A stretch of DNA of 64,000 nucleotides, from assembly GCF_002532045.1 (NCBI RefSeq), contig NZ_NWTG01000018.1:1-64000 (forward strand). Reading direction: 5' to 3'. This DNA comes from Bradyrhizobium sp. C9 (GTDB lineage: Bacteria; Pseudomonadota; Alphaproteobacteria; Rhizobiales; Xanthobacteraceae). Under the pieces are notes generated by a model, which did no database searches, had not been told where the DNA came from, and was given only the letters and a program-made list of their open reading frames with translations. A program made the position numbers and the translations under genes. This document shows positions 24,593 through 36,424 of the stretch, piece by piece; the first letter of the stretch is position 1, and every line of letters begins with the position of its first letter.

Positions 24593-26644
24593 ATGGCGCC
24601 AAGACCTCCTGCATCAGACGACCCGAATCGATCGGCGGCCGATGATCCCGAGCTGAAGAAAAAGTCTGCCGCCGCGGCCGGTCCGCCGGTGGCAACCGCC
24701 TCCGCCAAGCCCGTCTCCGCCAAGCCGGCCGCCGCGCCCGACGACGACGATGATGACGAGGACGACGAGTTCGAGCTCGATGACGATGATGACGAGGATC
24801 TCGTCGTCTTCACCGCCAAGGAAGCCGCCGGCGCGCTCTCCACGATCTTCGGCTTCATCAAGCCGATCCTGACCAACTACAAGAAGCCGCTCGCTTTCGT
24901 CGCCGTCGGCGTGCTGGTCGAGACGTTGTTCAACGTCATCATGCCGCTCAGCCTGAAATTCCTGATCGACGACGCGCTCGGCGAGGAGGATTTCCAGGCC
25001 CTTTACAAGATCCTCGGCGTACTCGCGGTCGCCGGCATCGTCACCTCGATCATCGCGGTCTGGTACGAGCGCTGGGATGCGCGGCTTGGCGCGGGTATCA
25101 TCGCCGACGTCCGGACCCGCATCTTCGATCACGTCCAGAACCTGCCATCGGCCTATTTCGCGCGCACCAAGCGCGGCGAGATCCTGTCGCGCTTCTCGAT
25201 CGATCTGTCGGCCTTCGAGGGCTCGATCAAGACCTTCGCCAACAGCGCGGCGCTGCCGGGTCTTGAGCTGGTGGCCGGCATCATCCTGATGCTGTTCCTC
25301 AACTGGCAGCTTGCCGCGGTCGCCCTGCTGGTGTTTCCGATCACCCTGATCGGACCGCGCATCCTGACGCCGAAGGCGGTGCAGGCCAATTACGAGCAGA
25401 AGCAGAACGAGGCCGCACTGCTCGGCATGGTGCAGGAGAACGTCGCCGCCCAGGCCGTGGTGAAGGCATTCAATCTGCAGCGCCGGGCGCTCGGCTGGTT
25501 CACGCTGCGCAACCGCGACGTCCGCGCCAAGGCCGCGTCAGCCATGTTCCTGTCGACCATGGTGGAGCGCACCGTCACCATTTCGGTGCTGCTGCTCCAC
25601 CTCGTCGTGTTGGCGATCGGCGCCTATCTCGCCACCAAGGGACAGATCACGGTCGGCACCTTCGTGACCTTCGAGAGCGCATTCTGGGAGGTGTCGTACA
25701 ACATCGCCCATCTCATGCATTTCATCCCGGTGTCGATCTCGTCGGCGGCGGCGGTGCGGCACATCCAGGAGCTGCTCGACGAGCCGACCCGTGGCGCCGA
25801 CCGTCCCGGTGCGCCGGATCTGCCGCGCATCACCAACGATATCTCGTTCGACCGCGTCACCTTCAAGTATGAGGGGGCGCAGACGCCGGTGCTCGACAAT
25901 CTCAGCCTCAAGCTCAATGCCGGCAAGAGCATTGCGATCGTCGGTCCCAGCGGCTCCGGCAAGAGCACGCTGATCAACCTGATCCTGCGGCTCTACGTGC
26001 CGGACGAGGGCCGCGTCGCGATCGACGGCGTCGACATCCGCCGGGTGACGCGCGAGTCGCTGCGGGCCAGCATGGCGGTCGTGTTCCAGGAAAACATGCT
26101 GTTCAACATGTCGATCCGCGAGAACATCCGGCTCGGCAAGGAAGGCGCCACCGACGCCGAGGTCGAGGACGCCGCGAAGAAGGCGGAGATCCATCGCTAC
26201 ATCATGAGCCTGCCGCAGCGCTACGACACGCCGGTCGGCGAGCGCGGCGATACCCTGTCCGGCGGCCAGCGCCAGCGCATCGCGATCGCGCGCGCGATCA
26301 TCCGCAACCCGTCGGTGCTGCTGCTCGATGAAGCCACCTCGGCGCTCGACCAGACCACGGAGGCGGCGATCAACCGCACGCTGCTCAAGGTCGCCGAGGG
26401 GCGCACCATGATCTGGTCGACGCACCGTCTGACCTCGGTGGTCGAGATGGACGAGATCATTGTGATATCAGGCGGCAGGGCGATCGAACGCGGTTCGCAC
26501 GAGGAGCTGCTGGCGAGGGGCGGCGTCTACCGCAAGCTGTGGGACGATCAGGGGCACAAGCATCACGACGCGGACGACGAGGATGACGACGACGCGGACG
26601 ATGATGAAGACGACGAGGATGAGGACGACGACGAGGAGGCGTGA
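24593..26644 (+). CDS. ABC exporter (membrane plus ATPase) with acidic tails
   Basis: The protein is 683 residues, a half-transporter that would dimerise in the inner membrane. Residues 1-70 form a Pro/Ala-rich then acidic tail (almost pure Asp/Glu at 50-69). A six-helix exporter domain runs from about 80 to 375. The ATPase has Walker A GPSGSGKST (about 450-458), LSGGQRQR (about 555), Walker B VLLLDEATSALD (about 576) and the H-loop WSTHRLTS. Residues 655-683 are a second acidic tail starting HKHHDAD. The family exports lipids, peptides or drugs; the substrate is unknown. It lies 163 bp after the FAD-methyltransferase fusion and convergent with a flavoprotein, which suggests export of a product made by them. 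The acidic ends are unusual for this family. Confidence 0.92.
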   Translation: MAPRPPASDDPNRSAADDPELKKKSAAAAGPPVATASAKPVSAKPAAAPDDDDDDEDDEFELDDDDDEDLVVFTAKEAAGALSTIFGFIKPILTNYKKPLAFVAVGVLVETLFNVIMPLSLKFLIDDALGEEDFQALYKILGVLAVAGIVTSIIAVWYERWDARLGAGIIADVRTRIFDHVQNLPSAYFARTKRGEILSRFSIDLSAFEGSIKTFANSAALPGLELVAGIILMLFLNWQLAAVALLVFPITLIGPRILTPKAVQANYEQKQNEAALLGMVQENVAAQAVVKAFNLQRRALGWFTLRNRDVRAKAASAMFLSTMVERTVTISVLLLHLVVLAIGAYLATKGQITVGTFVTFESAFWEVSYNIAHLMHFIPVSISSAAAVRHIQELLDEPTRGADRPGAPDLPRITNDISFDRVTFKYEGAQTPVLDNLSLKLNAGKSIAIVGPSGSGKSTLINLILRLYVPDEGRVAIDGVDIRRVTRESLRASMAVVFQENMLFNMSIRENIRLGKEGATDAEVEDAAKKAEIHRYIMSLPQRYDTPVGERGDTLSGGQRQRIAIARAIIRNPSVLLLDEATSALDQTTEAAINRTLLKVAEGRTMIWSTHRLTSVVEMDEIIVISGGRAIERGSHEELLARGGVYRKLWDDQGHKHHDADDEDDDDADDDEDDEDEDDDEEA

Positions 26645-26675
26645 TATCCGCCCCGTTGCTCATGACGCCCTGGTG

Positions 26676-27884
26676 CTAGGCCCTGTCGGCTGCGTGCGGA
26701 CGTTGCCGGAAGTGACTGGCCGGCCGGGTCGCTGACGCCGCCTGCGGACGCTGCAGCCGGCGCAGCGAGCCCCGGCCGAGATAGCCGAGGAAGCGCGCCC
26801 AGCGCTGGGCCTGCCAGTACGGCCCGCTGCCGATCGACACCTCGCGGAAGTTGAACGCCTTGGCGTTCGACCAGGCGTCGCATTCCGTCTTGACCGGATC
26901 GTCGTAGAACGCCGTGATCTTCTCCTCGCCCATGCCGTCGGTCGCGAGCCAGGCCGGGATGTGGACATTGCAGAGCTGGGACACGTCTGTGAACACCTTG
27001 TCGGTCCCGGTGCCGGTGACGGGGCAGGTGCTGGCGAAGGCGTCGCCGACCAGCACGACGCCGGCCTGCCGATAGCCGGTGCTGACATAGACGTCGGCCG
27101 GCCTGATCTTGATGTCGCCGGCGACGTCGAATTCGCCGGTGAGCCGGCGCAGCCGTGGCAGCGCGGCATTCAGAGTCTCGACCGGATTGCGCCGCATCGC
27201 GCGCAACCACGGATCGTCGGCCTGGCGATAGGTGAAGAGGTTGGCGCGCATCCGGTTTCCGACCGGGAACAGCGTGATGTAGGGGATACGGTCGCTCGGC
27301 CGCTCCGAGAAATAGGTCATTGCCGCGAACGGGAAGGCCGGACGGCCTACGGGCACGAAATCGAATCCGAGCGAGATCGAGTGGCAGAAGCTGGTCACCA
27401 GCCGCTCGATGCCGAGCATCCGGCGCAGCCCGACATTCAGGCCGTTGGCGAGCACCACGAGGCGCGCCGAAATCTCCTCGCCGCCCGACAGCACCAGCCG
27501 CTGCCGCTCGGAGCTGGTCGCGACATTGACGACCTTGTCGCGGATGAATTCCGCCGGCCCGGCGATCTCGGCCCGAATTGCCGTGATCAGCGCGTCATAC
27601 ATGATGCCGTATTGCCGGCTCGGCTGCCGGTCGAGCAGATGGCCGAATCGCGCGATCCAGTTCTCGCCGTCCAGCGTCGCCGAGCGGAGCACGGATTCGG
27701 CAAGGCCGGTCTTGGCGAATCGCGCGAGCTGGAGGTCGCCGCCGATCTTTTCGACGCGAAAGTCGAATGGATAGGTCTGATGGGGGTCGATCATGACGGT
27801 CGGCATCCCGGCACGGCCGAGCATGGCGGCCGCGGTCGAGCCCGCAAGACCTCCGCCGATGATCGCGATGTCGGTGTACCGCAT
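26676..27884 (-). CDS. FAD-dependent oxidoreductase (monooxygenase/halogenase-like fold)
   Basis: The protein is 402 residues from the ATG at 27884 (RYTDIAIIGGGLAGSTAAAM); a TTG 16 codons upstream is a weaker choice. The FAD motif GGGLAGS is at about 9-15, the ribose-binding acid in MIDPH. The second FAD motif VVLVGDAFASTCPVTGTG is about two-thirds through, as in p-hydroxybenzoate hydroxylase-type enzymes and flavin halogenases. I do not see the halogenase Lys/WxWxIP motif, so a hydroxylase or reductase is more likely. There is no signal peptide. Its 3' end faces the ABC exporter stop across 31 bp. Function in the block is inferred only. Confidence 0.82.
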   Translation of the reverse strand: MRYTDIAIIGGGLAGSTAAAMLGRAGMPTVMIDPHQTYPFDFRVEKIGGDLQLARFAKTGLAESVLRSATLDGENWIARFGHLLDRQPSRQYGIMYDALITAIRAEIAGPAEFIRDKVVNVATSSERQRLVLSGGEEISARLVVLANGLNVGLRRMLGIERLVTSFCHSISLGFDFVPVGRPAFPFAAMTYFSERPSDRIPYITLFPVGNRMRANLFTYRQADDPWLRAMRRNPVETLNAALPRLRRLTGEFDVAGDIKIRPADVYVSTGYRQAGVVLVGDAFASTCPVTGTGTDKVFTDVSQLCNVHIPAWLATDGMGEEKITAFYDDPVKTECDAWSNAKAFNFREVSIGSGPYWQAQRWARFLGYLGRGSLRRLQRPQAASATRPASHFRQRPHAADRA

Positions 27885-28584
27885 GACGTTTTCCGTGGCC
27901 GTAGACCGCAATTTTTGCGCTGCGAATGGCAAATAAAGGCTTAGTTTCGAATTTCGCCTTCAGGTCCAAGTTGGGAAGAATTGTTTCTAATCATATTTTA
28001 CCCGGGTATAATACGATTCCGCCGACGTGCCGGGGATTCGGATTCGGGCGAGGGGAGTCGCAGACGCTGTCATATTTCGACGCGCGACGAGCGCCGTGAA
28101 ATGCGAAATCTGCAAGCGCCAGAGGCGTTTCTTTGCTTGTCGTTTTGCTTGACTTCACTATCTCTCGCTTATACAAGGCGCTCACTTAACGACAGGCGGT
28201 GAGCTACGCCAGCGTCGGAACGGACCACCCGAAGGCCCTTTTTCAGGCGCCGGACGGGCACCAACCTCGACGAATGCTGCTCAAACGCTGTCGATGATAG
28301 CTAGGCAATGCCAGGACGATTTTAGTTCTCTTGAGCACGTCCTCTTGAGAGTGAATTCGGATGCATGACCTCGGTGGCGGGCCGGACAGCGAACGCTGGA
28401 CGGTTCGGGATCGCGGTCCTCTGTGGCGTCGATGCGCTTTCCGCTCAGTGATGAGTGGTTGGCGCGATTTCGCTTTGCGCGGTTGCTTGTTTCGCGTCGA
28501 GCGGGCCGTACGGGACGGCTAGTCCTGAGAAGAAATTTGCGGAGCCATTCAAGGCTTTCGCGCGAACTAAAGGGTGAAGGCTGC
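27885..28584 (+). other. 700-bp promoter and leader region of the rpsL operon
   Basis: No credible gene lies here. The part at 27930-28020 is AT-rich compared with the rest and includes TATAAT (28007-28012) with a poor -35. A better promoter candidate is at 28148-28176. The rpsL start at 28585 is about 400 bp downstream, so the leader is long and may be regulated. The promoter of the divergent flavoprotein must also be here. Confidence 0.45.
28148..28176 (+). promoter_or_regulatory. Predicted promoter of rpsL-rpsG-fusA-tuf
   Basis: CTTGAC (28148-28153) is followed after 17 bp by ATACAA (28171-28176); TTATAC overlaps with spacing of 15. The -35 matches the alphaproteobacterial consensus exactly. 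The region follows the island between rpoC and rpsL. Confidence 0.5.
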
Positions 28585-28956
28585 ATGCCGACGATCAACC
28601 AGCTGATCGCAAAACCACGTGAAGTGCAGAAGTCGCGCAAGAAGGTGCCGGCGCTGCAGCAGTCGCCGCAGAAGCGCGGCGTGTGCACGCGCGTCTACAC
28701 CACGACCCCGAAGAAGCCGAACTCGGCGCTTCGTAAGGTCGCCAAGGTGCGCCTGACCAACGGCTTCGAGGTGATCGGCTACATCCCGGGTGAAGGCCAT
28801 AACCTGCAGGAGCACTCGGTGGTCATGATCCGCGGCGGCCGCGTCAAGGACTTGCCCGGCGTGCGCTACCACATCCTCCGTGGCGTGCTGGATACCCAGG
28901 GCGTCAAGAACCGTAAGCAGCGTCGTTCGAAGTACGGCGCGAAGCGTCCGAAGTAA
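28585..28956 (+). CDS. rpsL: 30S ribosomal protein S12
   Basis: The protein is 123 residues starting MPTINQLIAKPR. The streptomycin-contact lysines are present in TTPKKPNSALRKV and GGRVKDLPGVRYH, so the sequence is of the sensitive type. The frame runs upstream of the ATG but has no S12 similarity there. The gene opens the str operon, 15 bp before rpsG. Confidence 0.98.
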   Translation: MPTINQLIAKPREVQKSRKKVPALQQSPQKRGVCTRVYTTTPKKPNSALRKVAKVRLTNGFEVIGYIPGEGHNLQEHSVVMIRGGRVKDLPGVRYHILRGVLDTQGVKNRKQRRSKYGAKRPK

Positions 28957-28971
28957 GCGGGAAACGATCAG

Positions 28972-29442
28972 ATGTCGCGTCGCCATTCTGCTGAGAAGCG
29001 TGAAGTTCTTCCGGATCCGAAGTTCGGGAACATCATCATTACGAAGTTCATGAACTCGGTGATGTACGCCGGGAAGAAGTCGGTCGCCGAAAACATCGTC
29101 TACGGTGCGCTCGGCATGATCGAGGCCAAGACCAAGCAGCCCCCGCTCGGCGTGTTCGAGCAGGCGCTCGAGAACGTGATGCCGACCATCGAGGTTCGCT
29201 CCCGCCGCGTCGGCGGCGCGACCTACCAGGTGCCGGTGGAAGTCCGCTCGGTGCGCCGTCAGGCGCTCGGCATCCGCTGGCTGATCTCGGCCGCCCGTGA
29301 GCGCAACGAGAAGACCATGACGGAGCGCCTCTCGGCGGAGCTGCTCGACGCCTCGAACAATCGCGGCAACGCCGTGAAGAAGCGTGAAGACGTGCACCGG
29401 ATGGCGGAAGCCAACCGCGCCTTCTCGCACTATCGCTGGTAA
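28972..29442 (+). CDS. rpsG: 30S ribosomal protein S7
   Basis: The protein is 156 residues, the normal length, starting MSRRHSAEKREVLPDPKFGN. It nucleates assembly of the 30S head and contacts E-site tRNA. In Escherichia coli it represses its own operon by binding the rpsL-rpsG spacer; here that spacer is only 15 bp, so the same mechanism is unlikely. fusA follows after 30 bp. Confidence 0.98.
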   Translation: MSRRHSAEKREVLPDPKFGNIIITKFMNSVMYAGKKSVAENIVYGALGMIEAKTKQPPLGVFEQALENVMPTIEVRSRRVGGATYQVPVEVRSVRRQALGIRWLISAARERNEKTMTERLSAELLDASNNRGNAVKKREDVHRMAEANRAFSHYRW

Positions 29443-29472
29443 GGCGAACAACGGAATTTAAGGAACAGTCTC

Positions 29473-31545
<2,073 letters not shown>

Positions 31546-31584
31546 TTGTCGTTGATGGCAGTCAACGATTGAACGGAGAGTCAA

Positions 31585-32775
<1,191 letters not shown>

Positions 32776-32796
32776 GGGTGGATCAGTCAGTTTGCA

Positions 32797-32818
32797 GCGG
32801 GTGGGTTCGCCCACCCGC
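32797..32818 (+). terminator. TTCG-loop hairpin between tuf and rpsJ
   Basis: GCGGGTGGG, loop TTCG, CCCACCCGC: a 9-bp perfect stem, 21 bp after tuf, without a T-tract. It may cause partial termination or processing between the str and S10 operons. Confidence 0.45.
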
Positions 32819-32869
32819 CGCTCACCACTCGCTATTCGCTAATTGAGCGACGAAGAAAGAGATACGGCA

Positions 32870-33178
32870 ATGAACGGCCAAAACATTCGCATCCGTCTCA
32901 AGGCGTTCGACCATCGAATCCTCGATACGTCGACCCGTGAGATCGTGAACACGGCGAAGCGCACCGGTGCGCAGGTTCGCGGACCGATTCCGCTGCCGAC
33001 CCGCATCGAGAAGTTCACCGTCAACCGTTCGCCGCACGTTGACAAGAAGAGCCGCGAGCAATTCGAGATGCGCACTCACAAGCGCCTTCTCGACATTGTC
33101 GACCCGACCCCGCAGACCGTCGATGCGCTGATGAAGCTCGACCTGGCCGCCGGTGTCGACGTCGAGATCAAGCTCTAA
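32870..33178 (+). CDS. rpsJ: 30S ribosomal protein S10
   Basis: The protein is 102 residues from ATG at 32870 ([19 protein letters not shown]), the standard form; nine extra codons upstream in frame are not part of it. S10 is both a 30S head protein and NusE, which binds NusB and NusG in antitermination. It opens the S10 operon. The conserved [20 protein letters not shown] loop is present. Confidence 0.98.
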
Positions 33179-33232
33179 GGTTTTGGATTTTTACGTCCGC
33201 CGCTTGCGGACAGAAAGACAGGAAGCACGCCG

Positions 33233-33952
33233 ATGCGCTCCGGAGTGATCGCACAGAAGGTCGGGATGACGCGGGTCTTTACGGAGACCGGCGAGCATAT
33301 CCCTGTGACCGTGCTGAAGTTGGGCAACTGCCAGGTGCTGGGCCACCGCACGACCGAGAAGAACGGCTATGTCGCTCTTCAGCTCGGCTCGGGCGCCCGC
33401 AAGACGGTGTACATGCCGAAGGCCGAACGCGGCCAGTTCGCGGTCGCCAAGGTCGAGCCGAAGCGCAAGGTTGCCGAGTTCCGCGTGTCCGAGGACGCGT
33501 TGATCCCGGTCGGCGCGGAAATCCAGGCGGACCATTTCGTGGTCGGCCAGTTCGTCGACGTGACCGGCACCTCGATCGGTAAGGGCTTTGCCGGCGGCAT
33601 GAAGCGCTGGAATTTCGGCGGTCTGCGCGCCACCCACGGTGTCTCGGTCTCGCACCGCTCGATCGGTTCGACCGGTGGCCGTCAGGACCCCGGCAAGACC
33701 TTCAAGAACAAGAAGATGCCCGGCCACATGGGCGTCGACCGCATCACCACGCTCAATCTGCGGGTGGTTTCGACCGACGTCGAGCGCGGCCTGATCCTCG
33801 TCGAAGGCGCCGTCCCCGGCTCCAAGGGCGGCTGGATCTCGGTGCGCGACGCGGTCAAGAAGCCGCTGCCGAAGGAAGCTCCGAAGCCCGGCAAGTTCAA
33901 GGTTGCCGGCGGCGAAGCTGCCGAGGCTGTGGCCGAGAAGGAGGGTGTGTGA
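33233..33952 (+). CDS. rplC: 50S ribosomal protein L3
   Basis: The protein is 239 residues, with the extended loop (STGGRQDPGKTFKNKKMPGH) that reaches the peptidyl transferase centre; the Gln there is the site methylated by PrmB in other bacteria. The C-terminal tail (GEAAEAVAEKEGV) is longer than in E. coli, as usual in this group. rplD begins one base after the stop. Confidence 0.98.
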   Translation: MRSGVIAQKVGMTRVFTETGEHIPVTVLKLGNCQVLGHRTTEKNGYVALQLGSGARKTVYMPKAERGQFAVAKVEPKRKVAEFRVSEDALIPVGAEIQADHFVVGQFVDVTGTSIGKGFAGGMKRWNFGGLRATHGVSVSHRSIGSTGGRQDPGKTFKNKKMPGHMGVDRITTLNLRVVSTDVERGLILVEGAVPGSKGGWISVRDAVKKPLPKEAPKPGKFKVAGGEAAEAVAEKEGV

Positions 33953-33953
33953 G

Positions 33954-34574
33954 ATGGAACTGAAAGTCACCACCCTTGAAGGCAAGGAAGCTGGTTCGGT
34001 CCAGCTGTCGGACGAGATCTTCGGTCTCGAGCCGCGCAAGGATATCATCCAGCGTTGCGTGCAGTGGCAGCTCAACAAGCGCCAGGCCGGCACCCACAAG
34101 GCGAAAGGTCGCGCCGAGATCTGGCGCACCGGCAAGAAGATGTACAAGCAGAAGGGCACCGGCGGCGCCCGTCACGGCTCGGCCCGCGTGCCGCAGTTCC
34201 GCGGCGGTGGCCGTGCCTTCGGTCCGGTTGTTCGCTCCCATGCGACCGACCTGCCGAAGAAGGTGCGCGCGCTCGCGCTGAAGCATGCGCTGTCGGCCAA
34301 GGCCAAGGACGGCGGGCTGATCGTGATCGACAATGCGCAGCTCGAGGCGGCCAAGACCAAGGCCCTGATCGGTCACTTCTCCGGCCTCGGCCTGACCAAC
34401 GCGCTGATCATCGACGGCGCCGAGCTGCATAACGGTTTCGCGACCGCTGCCCGCAACATCCCGAACATCGACGTGCTGCCGATCCAGGGCATCAACGTCT
34501 ACGACATTCTCCGCCGCCACAAGCTGGTGCTGACCAAGGCTGCGGTTGATGCGCTGGAGGCGCGCTTCAAATGA
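33954..34574 (+). CDS. rplD: 50S ribosomal protein L4
   Basis: The protein is 206 residues from MELKVTTLEGKEAGS. The exit-tunnel loop contains GTGGARHGSARVPQFRGGG. In E. coli L4 represses transcription and translation of the S10 operon; no matching leader was identified here. The frame extends 17 codons upstream into rplC, but the start one base after the rplC stop is clear. Its stop overlaps the rplW start (ATGA). Confidence 0.98.
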   Translation: MELKVTTLEGKEAGSVQLSDEIFGLEPRKDIIQRCVQWQLNKRQAGTHKAKGRAEIWRTGKKMYKQKGTGGARHGSARVPQFRGGGRAFGPVVRSHATDLPKKVRALALKHALSAKAKDGGLIVIDNAQLEAAKTKALIGHFSGLGLTNALIIDGAELHNGFATAARNIPNIDVLPIQGINVYDILRRHKLVLTKAAVDALEARFK

Positions 34575-34870
34575 AGAACATCGATCCGCGCCACTACGAC
34601 GTCATCATCTCGCCGGTCGTGACGGAAAAGGCGACGCTCGCCTCCGAGCACAACAAGGTGCTGTTCAAGGTCGCCGCCAAGGCGACCAAGCCGCAGATCA
34701 AGGAAGCGGTCGAGAAGCTGTTCGACGTCAAGGTGAAGAGCGTCAACACGCTCGTCCGCAAGGGCAAGACCAAGGTGTTCCGCGGCAATCTCGGCTCGCA
34801 GTCGGATTCCAAGCGCGCGATCGTGACCCTTGAAGAGGGCCACCGCATCGACGTGACTACCGGACTATAA
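34571..34870 (+). CDS. rplW: 50S ribosomal protein L23
   Basis: The protein is 99 residues (MKNIDPRHYDVIISPVVTEK). It sits at the exit of the polypeptide tunnel and is the docking site for trigger factor and the signal recognition particle. The start overlaps the end of rplD by four bases, so translation is coupled. Confidence 0.98.
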   Translation: MKNIDPRHYDVIISPVVTEKATLASEHNKVLFKVAAKATKPQIKEAVEKLFDVKVKSVNTLVRKGKTKVFRGNLGSQSDSKRAIVTLEEGHRIDVTTGL

Positions 34871-34882
34871 GGCGCAACGACG

Positions 34883-35716
34883 ATGGCATTGAAAACCTAC
34901 AATCCCACGACGCCGGGCCAGCGCCAGCTGGTCATGGTCGATCGTTCGGCGCTCTACAAGGGCAAGCCGGTGAAGACCCTGACCGAGGGCAAGCTCGGCA
35001 ACGGCGGTCGCAACAACACCGGTCGCATCACGGTGCGTTTCCGCGGCGGCGGCCACAAGAAGGCCTACCGCACCGTCGACTTCCGCCGCGACAAGGTGGA
35101 CATGCCGGCGGTCGTGGAGCGGCTCGAGTACGATCCGAACCGCACTGCGTTCATCGCGCTGATCAAGTATCAGGACGGTGAGCTGGCCTACATCCTGGCG
35201 CCGCAGCGTCTGGCGGCGGGCGACACCGTCGTCGCCGGCAACTATGTCGACGTCAAGCCGGGCAACGTCATGCCGCTCGGCAACATGCCGGTCGGCACGA
35301 TCGTGCACAACATCGAGCTGAAGATCGGCAAGGGCGGCCAGCTGGCGCGCTCCGCCGGTACCTACGCCCAGATCGTCGGCCGCGACCAGGACTACGTGAT
35401 CGTCCGCCTGAACTCGGGCGAGCAGCGTCTTGTGCACGGCCGTTGCCGCGGCACGATCGGTGCGGTCTCGAACCCGGATCACATGAACATCTCGATCGGC
35501 AAGGCCGGTCGCACCCGCTGGCTCGGCTGGCGTCCGCACAACCGCGGCGTCGTCATGAACCCGATCGATCACCCGCACGGCGGTGGTGAAGGTCGTACCT
35601 CGGGCGGTCGTCACCCGGTCACTCCGTGGGGCAAGCCGACCAAGGGCAAGAAGACCCGCACCAACAAGTCGACCAACAAATTCATTCTCCTCAGCCGCCA
35701 CAAGCGGAAGAAGTAA
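34883..35716 (+). CDS. rplB: 50S ribosomal protein L2
   Basis: The protein is 277 residues. NPIDHPHGGGEGRTSGGRH carries the conserved His of the peptidyl transferase region. L2 is needed for subunit association and tRNA binding. The very basic C-terminus (KGKKTRTNKSTNKFILLSRHK) is typical. It follows rplW after 12 bp. Confidence 0.98.
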   Translation: MALKTYNPTTPGQRQLVMVDRSALYKGKPVKTLTEGKLGNGGRNNTGRITVRFRGGGHKKAYRTVDFRRDKVDMPAVVERLEYDPNRTAFIALIKYQDGELAYILAPQRLAAGDTVVAGNYVDVKPGNVMPLGNMPVGTIVHNIELKIGKGGQLARSAGTYAQIVGRDQDYVIVRLNSGEQRLVHGRCRGTIGAVSNPDHMNISIGKAGRTRWLGWRPHNRGVVMNPIDHPHGGGEGRTSGGRHPVTPWGKPTKGKKTRTNKSTNKFILLSRHKRKK

Positions 35717-35728
35717 GGAACGCCGGAC

Positions 35729-36007
35729 ATGGTTCGTTCAGTCTGGAAAGGCCCGTTCGTCGAGGGTTCTCTGCTCAAGAAGGCAGATGCCGCCCGCGCG
35801 TCCGGCCGTCACGACGTCATCAAGATCTGGAGCCGTCGCTCCACCATCCTGCCGCAGTTCGTCGGCCTGACCTTCGGTGTCTACAACGGCCAGAAGCATG
35901 TGCCGGTGGCGATCAACGAGGAAATGGTGGGTCACAAGTTCGGCGAGTTCTCGCCGACCCGGACCTTCCACGGCCACTCGGGCGACAAGAAAGCCAAGAA
36001 GGCTTGA
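35729..36007 (+). CDS. rpsS: 30S ribosomal protein S19
   Basis: The protein is 92 residues (MVRSVWKGPFVEGSLL...). It forms a 30S head complex with S13 near the A-site tRNA. The signature WSRRSTILPQFVG and GHKFGEFSPTRTFHGH are present. AAGGAACG precedes the start. Confidence 0.98.
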   Translation: MVRSVWKGPFVEGSLLKKADAARASGRHDVIKIWSRRSTILPQFVGLTFGVYNGQKHVPVAINEEMVGHKFGEFSPTRTFHGHSGDKKAKKA

Positions 36008-36017
36008 GGAATAGACG

Positions 36018-36404
36018 ATGAGCAAACCAAAGCGCGAACGTAGCCTCGCGGACAATGAGGCCAAGGCCGTCGCCCGCATGCTGCGCGTCAGCCCGCAGAA
36101 GCTCAACCTGGTGGCGCAGCTGATCCGCGGCCGCAAGGCTTCGGCTGCGCTCGCCGACCTGCAGTTCTCGCGCAAGCGGATCGCGGTCGACGTCAAGAAG
36201 TGCCTGGAATCGGCGATCGCGAACGCCGAGAACAACCATGACCTCGATGTCGACGATCTCGTCGTTGCCGAGGCGCATGTCGGCAATGGCATCGTGATGA
36301 AGCGTTTTGCTCCGCGCGGCCGTGGCCGTTCGGGCCGTGTGTTCAAACCGTTCTCGCACCTGACCATCGTGGTTCGTCAGGTCGAGGCCGAGGCAAGCGC
36401 CTAA
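36018..36404 (+). CDS. rplV: 50S ribosomal protein L22
   Basis: The protein is 128 residues. The hairpin that lines the exit tunnel lies near FAPRGRGRSGRVFKPFSHLT. It includes the MLRVSPQKLNLVAQLIRG start of the core. The macrolide-relevant loop shows no insertion. It lies 10 bp after rpsS. Confidence 0.98.
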   Translation: MSKPKRERSLADNEAKAVARMLRVSPQKLNLVAQLIRGRKASAALADLQFSRKRIAVDVKKCLESAIANAENNHDLDVDDLVVAEAHVGNGIVMKRFAPRGRGRSGRVFKPFSHLTIVVRQVEAEASA

Positions 36405-36424
36405 GAAGGGCGCAGGAGAAGACG

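Noticed and set aside
26676..27884. Flavin-dependent tryptophan halogenase
   Set aside because: The fold is related, but the conserved halogenase WxWxIP motif and active-site Lys context are not visible, so only a generic FAD oxidoreductase is called.
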